In this document: positions 43,744 to 53,451 of the stretch, in pieces
Layout: every line of letters starts with the position of its first letter
Numbering within the stretch: position 1 is the first letter of the stretch
Assembly (NCBI GenBank): GCA_023444055.1
Contig: JAEZRV010000087.1
Location: 1-64,000, forward strand
Reading direction: 5' to 3'
Origin: Bacillota bacterium
GTDB lineage: Bacteria > Bacillota > Clostridia > Acetivibrionales > DSM-1351
Length of the DNA stretch: 64,000 bases
Program-made: the position numbers and the translations under genes
The notes under the pieces: model-generated
Seen by the model: only the letters and a program-made list of their open reading frames with translations
What the model was told of the DNA's origin: nothing
Database searches by the model: none

Positions 43744-44385
43744 AAAATAAAGCATTCACTTTGCGCAATGCTACTTATTTCTACGCTTTTATGTAGTTGT
43801 AATGGAAATGAATTAGTTAGTAAAAGTGAAAACGATAAAAAAAATAATGAAAAAGAAAATATTATTGTTAAAACAGAGGTAACTTTAGGAAGTTGTTCAT
43901 TAAATAATATGAATAAAGATAATTATATATTATCGCTAAGATTGTATAAGGGTGAATATTATGAAGAATATACTCCTGGAAGTAATTTTGGAGGGAATTG
44001 GACAGGAAAATTTAAGTTATGTATTATTGATTCCTTAGACGGTCGTGTTATAGATTCCTATGAGATACATGAATGGGATGAGTTTACAATTAAAGATAAG
44101 GTGAATATAACTTTAAAAGACTATAATAAGGATGGGAATTATGAATTGTTGCTTGGACAATATGGTTCAAGTAATTTAAATATTTATAGAATGTACTATA
44201 TAACTAAAGATTTTAAAATTGGGTATTATGACAAAATAGGTGAATTTAATATTAGTAATGAAAGCTATTCGCCAGAGTTAAAAATAAATAATGAAGGAAA
44301 TATTGAATATAGTTATTATGATAATTCTGTAGGTGATACAATTAAAAAAACAATTGACATAAATTTATTAGTTATCAAAAACTAA
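43741..44385 (+). CDS. Predicted lipoprotein of unknown function
   Basis: Starting at 43741 the protein (214 residues) has a lipoprotein signal peptide MKIKHSLCAMLLISTLLCSC with the lipobox cysteine near residue 18-20. A Lys/Asn/Glu-rich linker and a beta-rich domain follow, with DYNKDGNYELLLGQYGSSNLNIY, which resembles VCBS/FG-GAP-like acidic Ca-binding turns. The upstream ATG at 43702 lies in the hairpin loop and has no ribosome binding site. The function is unknown; surface attachment by lipid anchor is inferred. Confidence 0.75.
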   Translation: MKIKHSLCAMLLISTLLCSCNGNELVSKSENDKKNNEKENIIVKTEVTLGSCSLNNMNKDNYILSLRLYKGEYYEEYTPGSNFGGNWTGKFKLCIIDSLDGRVIDSYEIHEWDEFTIKDKVNITLKDYNKDGNYELLLGQYGSSNLNIYRMYYITKDFKIGYYDKIGEFNISNESYSPELKINNEGNIEYSYYDNSVGDTIKKTIDINLLVIKN

Positions 44386-44453
44386 AAAATCTAAGCTTAT
44401 GCTTTCGGCATACCATTAAAAATAATTGTTAGGCAGTCTGACGTACGGTGTAT

Positions 44454-44489
44454 GGATAGGGAGGGAATTAAATAATTCCCTCCCTATCC
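44454..44489. terminator. Bidirectional terminator-like hairpin, 17-bp stem
   Basis: GGATAGGGAGGGAATTA and TAATTCCCTCCCTATCC are perfect complements separated by AA. It stands between the convergent lipoprotein and giant surface-protein genes. There is no T-run. Confidence 0.7.
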
Positions 44490-44572
44490 GATAACTAAAA
44501 TAATTTTCAGTTCAAACAATCTTAAAGTCTAAAAAGTCTTAAAGCGTTTGAATTCATTAAGCTTTTAGATTC

Positions 44573-47500
44573 TTAATTGCATGACCAATTCTTGAATATC
44601 GAATAGTCTTTAAAGTCTTTTGAATCTTTAAAATCGAAAAAATCCTCAAAGTCTAGGCAATCTTTATACTTCTTATCTTTATTCCAAGAATTTTTTTGAT
44701 TTTGATTCTTGTTGTAATCAAAGAAATCATCACAGAAATCAAAATCACGGTAATTGTTAAAATCATATAAATCATCGAAATCCATATAATCTAGGAAATT
44801 ACGGAAATCTCCAAAACCACATAAATCGTCTATCCATTGGTGTTTGCCGCATGATGTTTTCTTAACGTTAACTATTGTTTGTCCAATTACCAGATAACCA
44901 TTAACATTACAACGGAACTCAAGCATCATATTAGATTGATTCCAATTGAAATCTGAGCGCCTGAAATTGAATACTCCAAGCTTTGCATGATAATAGTATC
45001 CATAGTTGTTTGTAAGTGCTTTAACACCATTAAGAGTTGCAGAATTGATATCATAGTTTTGTAAGAAGAATGGAATTGGCATGTTAACATGAACAGTGAC
45101 AACACCATTATTGTTATTAATTACTTTAGGTGTTACCGTAATGTTAACTGGTATATAAACTGTAAACTGCTTCTTAATAGTAGTTTTAATACCTGCAGCA
45201 TTTGTAACAGTTACGGTTACCGTATATGTTCCAGGCATAGTAAGCCATAATCTGCAGTTGTTTTTAACAACTATTTCTTTTTTACAATTTGGAGCAAGTA
45301 TTGTCATTTTTTCTTTAACGATTTTTGATAGTTTATCAGTTACTGTATAGTTTAACTGTATTGTAGAACAAAGCTTATATAAATCCTTTAGATCCATTGA
45401 TACAACTGGTGTTGATGCGCCTATTTTTATTTCAAAAGATTTAGCAGACTCTTTATTACCAGCTGCATCAACAGAATAGAAGCTAATTTTATGAATGCCA
45501 TTACCTGTTAAAGTAAAGGTGGATCCCTCTAAATAGCTAGAATCATCAACAGAGTAGAAGGTTTTAGCAACACCGCTTTGCTCGTCAGTTGCAGTAAGAA
45601 TTACAGAGACATCTTCCATATAGAATATTTCGGTATCAACAGGAGCGGCTACTTTGGTAACAGGAACAACAGTATCTATTTTTATTTCAATAGATTTTGC
45701 AGACTCTTTATTGCCATTAGCATCTACAGAGTAGAAGCTAACTTTGTGAACACCATTACCTTTTACAGTAAAGGATGAACCTTCTGAATAGCTAGAATCA
45801 TCAATAGAGTAGAAGGTTTTTGCGACACCGCTTTGCTCATCAGATGCAGTGAGTTCAATTAAAACATCTTCAGAATAGAACTTTTCAGTGTCAACAGGTG
45901 CGGCTACTTTGGTAACAGGAGCAGCAGTATCAATTTTTATTTCAAAAGATTTAGCAGACTCTTTATTACCAGCCGCATCAACAGAGTAGAAACTAATCTT
46001 GTGAATGCCATTACCTTTTACAGTAAAGGATGAACCTTCAAAGTACTCAGAATCATCAATAGAGTAGAAGGTTTTAGCAACGCCACTTTGCTCATCAGTT
46101 GCAGTAAGCTCTACTGAAACATCTTCAGAATAGAACTTTTCAGTGTCAATAGGTGAAACTACAGTAGTAACAGGAGCAGCAGTATCAATTTTTATTTCAA
46201 TAGATTTAGCAGTTTCTAGGTTGCCAGCTACATCAACAGAGTAGAAACTAATCTTGTGAATGCCATTACCTTTTACAGTAAAGGATGAACCTTCAAAGCA
46301 CTCAGAATCATCAACAGAGTAGAAGGTTTTAGCAACGCCACTTTGCTCATCAGTTGCAGTAAGTTCAACTAAAACATCTCCAGAATACAACTTTTCGGTG
46401 TCAACAGGTGAAACTATAGTAGTAACAGGAGCAGTAGCATCAATTCTTATCTCAATAGATTTAGCAGACTCTTTATTACCAGCAGTATCTACAGAGTAGA
46501 AGTTGATTTTGTGAATGCCATTACCTTTTACAGTAAAGGATGAACCTTCAAAGTACTCGGAATCATCAACAGAGTAGAAGGTTTTAGCAACACCACTTTG
46601 CTCATCAGTTGCAGTGAGTTCAACTAAAACATCTTCAGAATAGAACTTTTCAGTGTCAACAGGTGAAACTACAGTAGTAACAGGAGCAGTAGCATCAATT
46701 TTTATTTCAATAGATTTAGCAGTTTCTAGGTTGCCAGCTACATCAACAGAGTAGAAACTAATCTTGTGAATGCTATTACCTTTTACAGTAAAGGATGAAC
46801 CTTCAAAGTATTCGGAATCATCAACAGAGTAGAAGGTTTTAGCAACGCCACTTTGCTCATCAGTTGCAGTAAGTTCAACTAAAACATCTCCAGAATACAA
46901 CTTTTCAGTGTCAACAGGTGCGGCTACTTTGGTAACAGGAGCAGCAACATCTATTTTTACATAGTCCGTTTGCACTTCTTCTTTATTTCCTAACTTATCA
47001 ACAGAGTAGAAGGATATTTTGTTTACACCATCTTTTTCTACTGTGATAGTAGTTCCAATTGTAAAACTATTATCATTTACAGAGTAGTAAGTATTTGCAA
47101 CGCCTATCTTACTATCTGTTGCAGAAAGATTGACAACTACAGGGCTTTTGCTTACCCATTCAGATGGTGCATCAGATGTTGTTATTGGTGCTTCAATATC
47201 AAGCTTTCCTATAACAGTATTAGATGGTTGTGATTCACCAAAGGAGTTACTGAAGGAAGTAACGTAGAATTGGTGATCATCATAAGAAAGATTAGAAACC
47301 TGATAAGAAAGGTTATTTAAGTTTTCAATTAATAATACTGGTTTACCATCTACTATTTCATAAACATTATAGCCATTAGCATAGGTTATAAAGTCCCAAA
47401 TAATTTGAAAACTATTTGAGCTGAGAAGCTTTATTTTTGCTGTAGGAGCTTGCATTTCTGGATAGATAATTACCTCAGTAATCCTATTAGAAGGAGCAGA

Positions 47501-50500
47501 TTCTCCAAAACGAGTGTTATATGCAGCTACTTCAAAGCTATGAGTATCCTCTGCTAGATTGTACAATTTGTAAGTCAATGCTGTTCCTTTATAAAGCAAT
47601 TCTCTAGTATCACCGGTTACTTTATAAAGACGGTATTCGTTTGCCCAGTCAACCGCTTTCCAAGAAAAAGTAAAATTATTAACATTATAAATTGTATTCT
47701 GTAAAACAGGAGCATTTACTACTGGCCATACTAAGGAGAAGTTTACTACACTTCCTACAGGGGATTCACCAAATCTATCGGAATAAGAATCAACCTCATA
47801 AATATAGTTTTCCTGTGGCATATTAGGAAGTGAAACATATGTACCAGTTAAGGTTTTTACTAGAGTTTTCTGTTCATCTACTACTTGGTATAATCTATAT
47901 GCTTTTGCGTAGGTAACAGCATTCCATCTAAGTGTAATGTCATTACCATTTGTGATAGTGTGTGTAAAATTGCCTGGAGCAGCCATTACAGGATGGACTA
48001 AAGCAATCTTAATCTCTGCTCCGTCAGCAGATTCTCCAAAAACCTTAGACACAGAGGTGACTAAGTAATCATAGTCTTCTGCAGGCATATTTGTAAAGGT
48101 TACAGTGGTGGTGGTTACATTTTTTACTAATTGCTTTTCTTCACCAACTACTCGGTAAATGTTGTAACTATTTGCATATGCTGCTGCTGTCCATTTTAAC
48201 GTAATATCATTTCCGTTTGCAAAGCTATATGCTAAGTTGGTTGGTGGAAGCATTTGCTGGTATAAAGTTAATGAAACCTTACTTCCATCCTTTGATTCAC
48301 CAAAACGAGTACTTACTGAGCGTACAACATAAGTGTGATCACCAACAGATAGATTTGCTATAGTTGCAGTTACCGAATAAACTGTATTTTTAAGAACTTC
48401 TTGTCCATCCACTAATTCATAAACCTTATAACTATTAGCGTAACTTGCCGCTGTCCATGACAATACAGCACTATTTACATTTTGAATTTTGTATGTAAGG
48501 TTGCTAGGTGCTGCCATAGTTGGATGAACTAAAGATACAGTGATTTTTGAACCATCGGCAGATTCACCGAAAACATTAGATACTGAAGTGACAATATATT
48601 CATATACTCCTGCAGCCATATTAGTAAAGGTTACAGTAGCAGTAGTAACAGTTTTTTGCAATACATTTTGTCCATCAATTACTTGATAGATTTTGTAGCT
48701 GTTAGCATTTGCTGCAGCTATCCATTTTAGAGTAATGTCATTGCCATTAACAACATTAGAAGTTAATTCAGTTGGTGGAAGCATCTGTTGTTCTAATTTA
48801 AATGAAATTTTACTTCCTTCCTGTGATTCACCGAAACGAGTGCTTACTGAGCGAACAATATAAGTGTGCTCTCCAGCAGATACATTAGCTATAGTTGCAG
48901 TTAATGTTGAAACGGTAGTTTTTAGAACCTCTTTATTGTCAATTAATTCATAGACTTTATAACTATTGGCGAAACTAGCTGCTGTCCATGACAATACCGC
49001 ACTATTTACATTTTGAATTTTATATGAGAGGTTTTCTGGTGCAGCCATAACTGGATAAACAAAAGATAGAGATATCTCTGATTCTGTTTGAGATTCACCG
49101 AATACTGTTGATACCGAAGTTACAGAATACTTATAAGCGCCAGAAGGCATATTTGTAAATGTTGTTGTGGTAGTTGAAACAGTTCTTAGCAATGTTTTTT
49201 GTCCATCAATTATTTGATAAACTTTGTAACTATTTGCACTTTCTGCTGCTGTCCATTTTAATACAATATCATTTCCATTCGCAATGCTGTACACTAAGTC
49301 TGAAGGCGCAAGTATCTGCTTATCTAATGTTAATGAAATTTTGCTTCCCTCAGGTGACTCACCATAACGGCTGTTTACAGAGTGAACAATATAAGTGTGC
49401 TCGCCCACTGATAAATTAGCTATAGTCGCAGTTAATGTTGATACGGTAGTTTTTAGAATTTTTTCTCCATTTATTAATTCATAGACTTTGTAACTGTTTG
49501 CGTTAGTAACCGCGCCCCATGTTAAAACACAACTATTCACATTTTGAAGCTTGTATGCAAGGTTTTCAGGTGCCTCCATAATCGGAAGAACTAAAGATAT
49601 TGTAACTTCAGCTCCGCTTTGAGACTCACCAAAAAGTGTGGATACTGAAGTGACAATATAATGGTAATCACCAGCAGGCATATTTGTAAAAGTTAAAGAT
49701 GTAGTAGTCACTGTTTTCTGTAGTACTTTTTCTTCATTAATGACTCTATACACTTTATAGCTTGTTGCATAGGAAGCTGCAGTCCATTTCAATGTAATAT
49801 CATTTTGATTTGCAAGGGTATATGCAAGGTCTGTTGGTGCTTCCATTGTTTGTCCATTTAAAGTCACTACCAACATGCTTCCCTCAGATGATTCACCAAA
49901 TCTGGATGAATAAGAATGAACCTCATAGCTGTATTCACCTGGTGCCATGTTGGTAAATGTAACAGTTGCTGTAGCTACATTGCTTTTTAAAACTTTTTGC
50001 CCATTGACAATCTGATACACCTTGTAGCTATTAGCATAAGAGGCTGCATCCCAGCTTAAGCTGAAGTCTGTAGCATTTTTAACTGTTTGTATCAGGTTTG
50101 TTGGAGGCTGCATAACGGGTAAAGTCAAATTTACTACAAGCTGGCTTCCTTCTGACTCCCCGTAAGTAGTAGAATAAGAATAAATCTCATAGCTATATTC
50201 ACCTGCGGGCATATTTAAATAGGAAACAGTGGTTCCGGTTAATGTGTTTTTCAGAACCTTTTGACCATTTGCAATTTGGTATATCTTGTAGTTTGTGACA
50301 TTAGGAACACTGTCCCAATTTAAAACGATATCATTGCCATTATTGATGGTATACTTAAAATTACTTGGGGGAGTCATTGTTACTTCACCTAAATTGATAG
50401 TAACTTGGCTTCCTTCAGTTGATTCACCAAAACGGTCGCTATAAGAATGAACTTGGTAGACATAAGTACCGACAGGTAAGTTATTAAATGCAACACTTGT

Positions 50501-51553
50501 TCCAGTTATCGTACTTTTTAAAATTTTCTCCCCATCTAGAAGTTGATAAACATTGTATGCTGTAGCATAGGTTGCAGTATTCCATTTCAGAGTAACGTTG
50601 GTTCCATTATTTAGTGTATAAGTCAAATTTGTAGGTGCTTGCATTGTTTGAACATCTACAGTAACTGCAATTTGACTTCCTTCAGCAGACTCACCAAAAC
50701 GGTTACTTGATGAATAAATGACATAAGTATGTTCCCCAGCAGATAAATTGGATAATGTCGCTGTTGCGGAAGAAACTGTTGTTACTAAATTTTCTTGCTC
50801 ATTAACCAACTCATTAATTTTGTAGCTGTCAGCATAAGTAACAGCTTTCCATGTCAAAACTGCATCATTGCCGTTTTGAATTCTATAAGCAATGCCAGTT
50901 GCAGCTTCCATTGTTGGAAAAACTATGCTAACTTCTAGAGGAGTTGAAACTGGTGATTCCCCGTATAAAGAATTTACAGCTGAAACTGCATAATTGCAAG
51001 TTCCCGAAGCTGCATTAGTTATGGTATATGTAAGTCCTTTTACAGAGGTAACCAATGTTTTGTGGTCATCTGCTGTAATTGCATAGATATTGTATGTTTC
51101 AGCATATTGGGATGCTGACCAATTCAATACAATATCATTAACATTTCTAAACGTGTTAGTTAATGTCGTCGGTGCTGCCATTTCAGGATATACAATATCA
51201 ATGTTAATAGGAGCACATGGCCCTGATTCACCGTTAGCGCTTAATGTTGATACAACATAAGAGTAGGAAGCTTCCGATAGATTGTTAAAAGAATAGGTTG
51301 AAGATGCTGTTGTTGCAAGTAGATTTAATTGACCTTCAGTTATTCCATAGATGTTATAACCCGTGGCACCATACACTGGATTCCAGATTAATTTTACATC
51401 CTTTGGAGTTGTTAGTTCAAAAGCTAAATTGCTGGGAGGCAGTATATTGTTGTCTGTAGATAACGCCAATAAATTTACCGGGGAAAGTAAAGATTGCAGT
51501 AGTAACAACAGTGACAATAGAACTGCCAATTTTGAACAAAATCGTTTCTCCAT
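44573..51553 (-). CDS. Giant FN3 / OmpL47-like repeat surface protein
   Basis: This 2326-residue protein has a signal peptide (about 1-31) and then 16 fibronectin-III-like repeats of about 92 residues, each with PTNL...NGND..LKW, YKVYQ and a closing FGES motif. Seven OmpL47-type domains of about 85 residues follow (GVAKTFYSVDDSEY, HKISFYSVDAAGN). A short Ig-like region precedes a C-terminal tail rich in Asp, Phe and Lys (DYMDFDDLYDF, FEDFFDFKDSKDF) with a few cysteines. No LPXTG or SLH anchor is visible, so the tail may serve retention. AAAGGATGG precedes the ATG. It is probably an extracellular adhesin or scaffold; the function is inferred. Confidence 0.85.
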   Translation of the reverse strand: MEKRFCSKLAVLLSLLLLLQSLLSPVNLLALSTDNNILPPSNLAFELTTPKDVKLIWNPVYGATGYNIYGITEGQLNLLATTASSTYSFNNLSEASYSYVVSTLSANGESGPCAPINIDIVYPEMAAPTTLTNTFRNVNDIVLNWSASQYAETYNIYAITADDHKTLVTSVKGLTYTITNAASGTCNYAVSAVNSLYGESPVSTPLEVSIVFPTMEAATGIAYRIQNGNDAVLTWKAVTYADSYKINELVNEQENLVTTVSSATATLSNLSAGEHTYVIYSSSNRFGESAEGSQIAVTVDVQTMQAPTNLTYTLNNGTNVTLKWNTATYATAYNVYQLLDGEKILKSTITGTSVAFNNLPVGTYVYQVHSYSDRFGESTEGSQVTINLGEVTMTPPSNFKYTINNGNDIVLNWDSVPNVTNYKIYQIANGQKVLKNTLTGTTVSYLNMPAGEYSYEIYSYSTTYGESEGSQLVVNLTLPVMQPPTNLIQTVKNATDFSLSWDAASYANSYKVYQIVNGQKVLKSNVATATVTFTNMAPGEYSYEVHSYSSRFGESSEGSMLVVTLNGQTMEAPTDLAYTLANQNDITLKWTAASYATSYKVYRVINEEKVLQKTVTTTSLTFTNMPAGDYHYIVTSVSTLFGESQSGAEVTISLVLPIMEAPENLAYKLQNVNSCVLTWGAVTNANSYKVYELINGEKILKTTVSTLTATIANLSVGEHTYIVHSVNSRYGESPEGSKISLTLDKQILAPSDLVYSIANGNDIVLKWTAAESANSYKVYQIIDGQKTLLRTVSTTTTTFTNMPSGAYKYSVTSVSTVFGESQTESEISLSFVYPVMAAPENLSYKIQNVNSAVLSWTAASFANSYKVYELIDNKEVLKTTVSTLTATIANVSAGEHTYIVRSVSTRFGESQEGSKISFKLEQQMLPPTELTSNVVNGNDITLKWIAAANANSYKIYQVIDGQNVLQKTVTTATVTFTNMAAGVYEYIVTSVSNVFGESADGSKITVSLVHPTMAAPSNLTYKIQNVNSAVLSWTAASYANSYKVYELVDGQEVLKNTVYSVTATIANLSVGDHTYVVRSVSTRFGESKDGSKVSLTLYQQMLPPTNLAYSFANGNDITLKWTAAAYANSYNIYRVVGEEKQLVKNVTTTTVTFTNMPAEDYDYLVTSVSKVFGESADGAEIKIALVHPVMAAPGNFTHTITNGNDITLRWNAVTYAKAYRLYQVVDEQKTLVKTLTGTYVSLPNMPQENYIYEVDSYSDRFGESPVGSVVNFSLVWPVVNAPVLQNTIYNVNNFTFSWKAVDWANEYRLYKVTGDTRELLYKGTALTYKLYNLAEDTHSFEVAAYNTRFGESAPSNRITEVIIYPEMQAPTAKIKLLSSNSFQIIWDFITYANGYNVYEIVDGKPVLLIENLNNLSYQVSNLSYDDHQFYVTSFSNSFGESQPSNTVIGKLDIEAPITTSDAPSEWVSKSPVVVNLSATDSKIGVANTYYSVNDNSFTIGTTITVEKDGVNKISFYSVDKLGNKEEVQTDYVKIDVAAPVTKVAAPVDTEKLYSGDVLVELTATDEQSGVAKTFYSVDDSEYFEGSSFTVKGNSIHKISFYSVDVAGNLETAKSIEIKIDATAPVTTVVSPVDTEKFYSEDVLVELTATDEQSGVAKTFYSVDDSEYFEGSSFTVKGNGIHKINFYSVDTAGNKESAKSIEIRIDATAPVTTIVSPVDTEKLYSGDVLVELTATDEQSGVAKTFYSVDDSECFEGSSFTVKGNGIHKISFYSVDVAGNLETAKSIEIKIDTAAPVTTVVSPIDTEKFYSEDVSVELTATDEQSGVAKTFYSIDDSEYFEGSSFTVKGNGIHKISFYSVDAAGNKESAKSFEIKIDTAAPVTKVAAPVDTEKFYSEDVLIELTASDEQSGVAKTFYSIDDSSYSEGSSFTVKGNGVHKVSFYSVDANGNKESAKSIEIKIDTVVPVTKVAAPVDTEIFYMEDVSVILTATDEQSGVAKTFYSVDDSSYLEGSTFTLTGNGIHKISFYSVDAAGNKESAKSFEIKIGASTPVVSMDLKDLYKLCSTIQLNYTVTDKLSKIVKEKMTILAPNCKKEIVVKNNCRLWLTMPGTYTVTVTVTNAAGIKTTIKKQFTVYIPVNITVTPKVINNNNGVVTVHVNMPIPFFLQNYDINSATLNGVKALTNNYGYYYHAKLGVFNFRRSDFNWNQSNMMLEFRCNVNGYLVIGQTIVNVKKTSCGKHQWIDDLCGFGDFRNFLDYMDFDDLYDFNNYRDFDFCDDFFDYNKNQNQKNSWNKDKKYKDCLDFEDFFDFKDSKDFKDYSIFKNWSCN
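45420..46960 (-). repeat. Near-identical 255-bp tandem coding repeats
   Basis: The word CTTTG of the conserved CTTTGCTC recurs at 45576, 45831, 46086, 46341, 46596 and 46851, an exact 255-bp (85-codon) period. Units are nearly identical at DNA level, which points to recent duplication or gene conversion. Confidence 0.85.
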
Positions 51554-51591
51554 AATGTGACCATCCTTTCTTTGTGGAAGGTTAAATTAGG

Positions 51592-51620
51592 TAAAAAATG
51601 AACCGTAAGTAAGGCTCATT
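51592..51620 (-). promoter_or_regulatory. Possible attenuator in the leader of the giant surface-protein gene
   Basis: On the minus strand AATGAGCC and GGTTCATT (51613-51620 and 51597-51604) pair with one G-U and are followed by a T-run. The hairpin lies about 40-65 nt upstream of the start codon, inside the expected leader, so it could act as a transcription attenuator. Confidence 0.4.
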
Positions 51621-51621
51621 C

Positions 51622-52191
51622 TTACATATTAGCCTCCTTCTAATTTAATTTGTATAATCTGAAATATTTTGATGCAGAATTACCATAAATACAATATATC
51701 AGATTATATATTAACATTTTACAATGATTTACGAATATTGACAATGTAAATATAATAGTTCCTGCGAGGAGCAAATAGATATTTTGAGGTGCGTCAAACG
51801 GACATTTGGCTATTGGATGTTAACCCCTCTGTTTAAAAGAATAGATTACAATAAGTCTATTTTCAAAAAAATTAGTCTATCGTACCTTGAGAAATACATT
51901 TGGGATCAATAGCCCAATAATGTAAAGTCGTATTTTGTTTTATTTTTTAGTAAGATTAAAAGTTGACATAAAAATTAAGCCAAATAACTTGAATATTAGA
52001 TGAATTTTTACAAAACAATTTAATTTATTTTGTAAGAAATCATAAAAAATTATCATATGTGAAAATCGCTAATATCAAGGAGGAGAGGGGTTTTTGATTA
52101 ACAAATATTTGAAGTTAATGTAAATATTATAAAGGGCTTCAACATATTACTATTGATTAAAAAATATTTAGTAAATATGTAGAAATAATTC
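51622..52191. other. Divergent intergenic region before the tad operon
   Basis: This roughly 570-bp stretch holds no supported gene. A strong AAGGAGGAG (52077-52085) precedes a 9-codon frame starting TTG at 52094 and ending at 52123 (MINKYLKLM). It could be a leader peptide or chance. TTGACA occurs at 51738 and 51964 without good -10 partners. No c-di-GMP riboswitch was recognised. Confidence 0.3.
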
Positions 52192-52220
52192 TTGTATTTT
52201 CTTATACATTATTATAGAAT
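52192..52220 (+). promoter_or_regulatory. Probable promoter of the tad operon
   Basis: TTGTAT (52192-52197) and TAGAAT (52215-52220) are 17 bp apart. The resulting leader would be about 130 nt to the first tad gene. Confidence 0.45.
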
Positions 52221-52356
52221 AACTAACAGAAACAGTTACATCTAAGCGTAATTACCTGTTATTATGATTTTTACTAACAAATCAAATCAGTGTTTCTACA
52301 TAAATAATCGTGAATACATTTCAAAATTGTGCATTATAAGGGGCGTAGTTTGTGGT

Positions 52357-53427
52357 ATGAAAATAAAACTTGCAATTCTTGATAAAAATTACAACTATTT
52401 AACTCGAATAGCTTCAGTACTAAGCAATAAATTTGCAGATAAACTGGAGATTTACTCATTTACAGATGAAAAGGTGGCAATGGATACACTTGGAGAATTA
52501 AAAATAGATGTATTACTTTCCAGTGACTCATTTGAGATTGACACCAATACACTTACAAGTAAGTGTGGATTTGCCTACTTTGTTGAGTCTCCGGGTATTG
52601 AATCACTAAATGGACAGCGAGTAATCTGCAAATTTCAAAAGGGTGAGTTGATATACAAAGAAGTGCTTAGCCTTTACTCTGAAAATGTTGCAAATAAAAC
52701 AGGATTTAAGCTTGATAGCAATTCATCATCATCAGTATTAATATTTGCATCTGCCAGTGGTGGTGTGGGCAGTTCAACTATTGCAGCAGCTTGCTCAATT
52801 GCATTGGCAAAGAGAGGCAAAACCGTACTATACCTCAATATGGAACAATGTGGAAATGCCAATAGTATTTTTAATGCACCAGGACAATTTGATTTTAGTG
52901 ATGTAATATATGCCGTTAAAAGTAAAAAATCAAATTTAGGGTTAAAGCTTGAAAGTACAGTAAAGCAAGATCCTACAGGAGTGTGTTTTTATGATCCTTG
53001 TGATGTAGCCTTGGACATGACCGAGATAACTAGTGAGGATATCCGGAGCTTGCTCACACAGCTTACTCTATCTGGTGCTTACCAATACATTGTTATTGAT
53101 ACTAGTTTTAGATTTGATAAAGCATTTGTTGAATACACTAAGATAAGTTCAAATGTGGTATTAGTAACAGATGGTTCTGAAATTTCAAATATGAAATTGC
53201 GCAGAGCATACGATGCTTTAGCAATATATGAACAACAGCAGGAAGTACCTATTCTACAAAAGCTTTCTTTGATGTATAACAAATTCAGCAACAAGACTGG
53301 CATACCAACTGATATAGAAAACTTAAATGTGATTGGTGGAGCCCAACGCTTTGAACATGCAACATATAGGGAGATAGTAAATCAATTGTCTTCTCTAAAT
53401 TTCGTAGAGAAGTTAATGGATAGATAA
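52357..53427 (+). CDS. tadZ: TadZ/CpaE-like pilus-assembly ATPase
   Basis: TadZ-type proteins localise the Tad secretion apparatus. The N-terminal 120 residues resemble an atypical receiver domain (IKLAILDKNYNYLTRIASVLSNKF). A MinD/ParA-like domain follows, with a deviant Walker A SGGVGSST that lacks both usual lysines, and a Walker B-like YIVIDTSF. The ATG at 52357 is chosen; the upstream 31 codons have no family match. The product has 356 residues. It is the first gene of the tad operon. Confidence 0.82.
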   Translation: MKIKLAILDKNYNYLTRIASVLSNKFADKLEIYSFTDEKVAMDTLGELKIDVLLSSDSFEIDTNTLTSKCGFAYFVESPGIESLNGQRVICKFQKGELIYKEVLSLYSENVANKTGFKLDSNSSSSVLIFASASGGVGSSTIAAACSIALAKRGKTVLYLNMEQCGNANSIFNAPGQFDFSDVIYAVKSKKSNLGLKLESTVKQDPTGVCFYDPCDVALDMTEITSEDIRSLLTQLTLSGAYQYIVIDTSFRFDKAFVEYTKISSNVVLVTDGSEISNMKLRRAYDALAIYEQQQEVPILQKLSLMYNKFSNKTGIPTDIENLNVIGGAQRFEHATYREIVNQLSSLNFVEKLMDR

Positions 53428-53451
53428 AATATTAAAAGGTTGTAGGTAAAA

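Noticed and set aside
51622..52263. c-di-GMP riboswitch before the tad operon
   Set aside because: None of the conserved GEMM core words was found in the leader.
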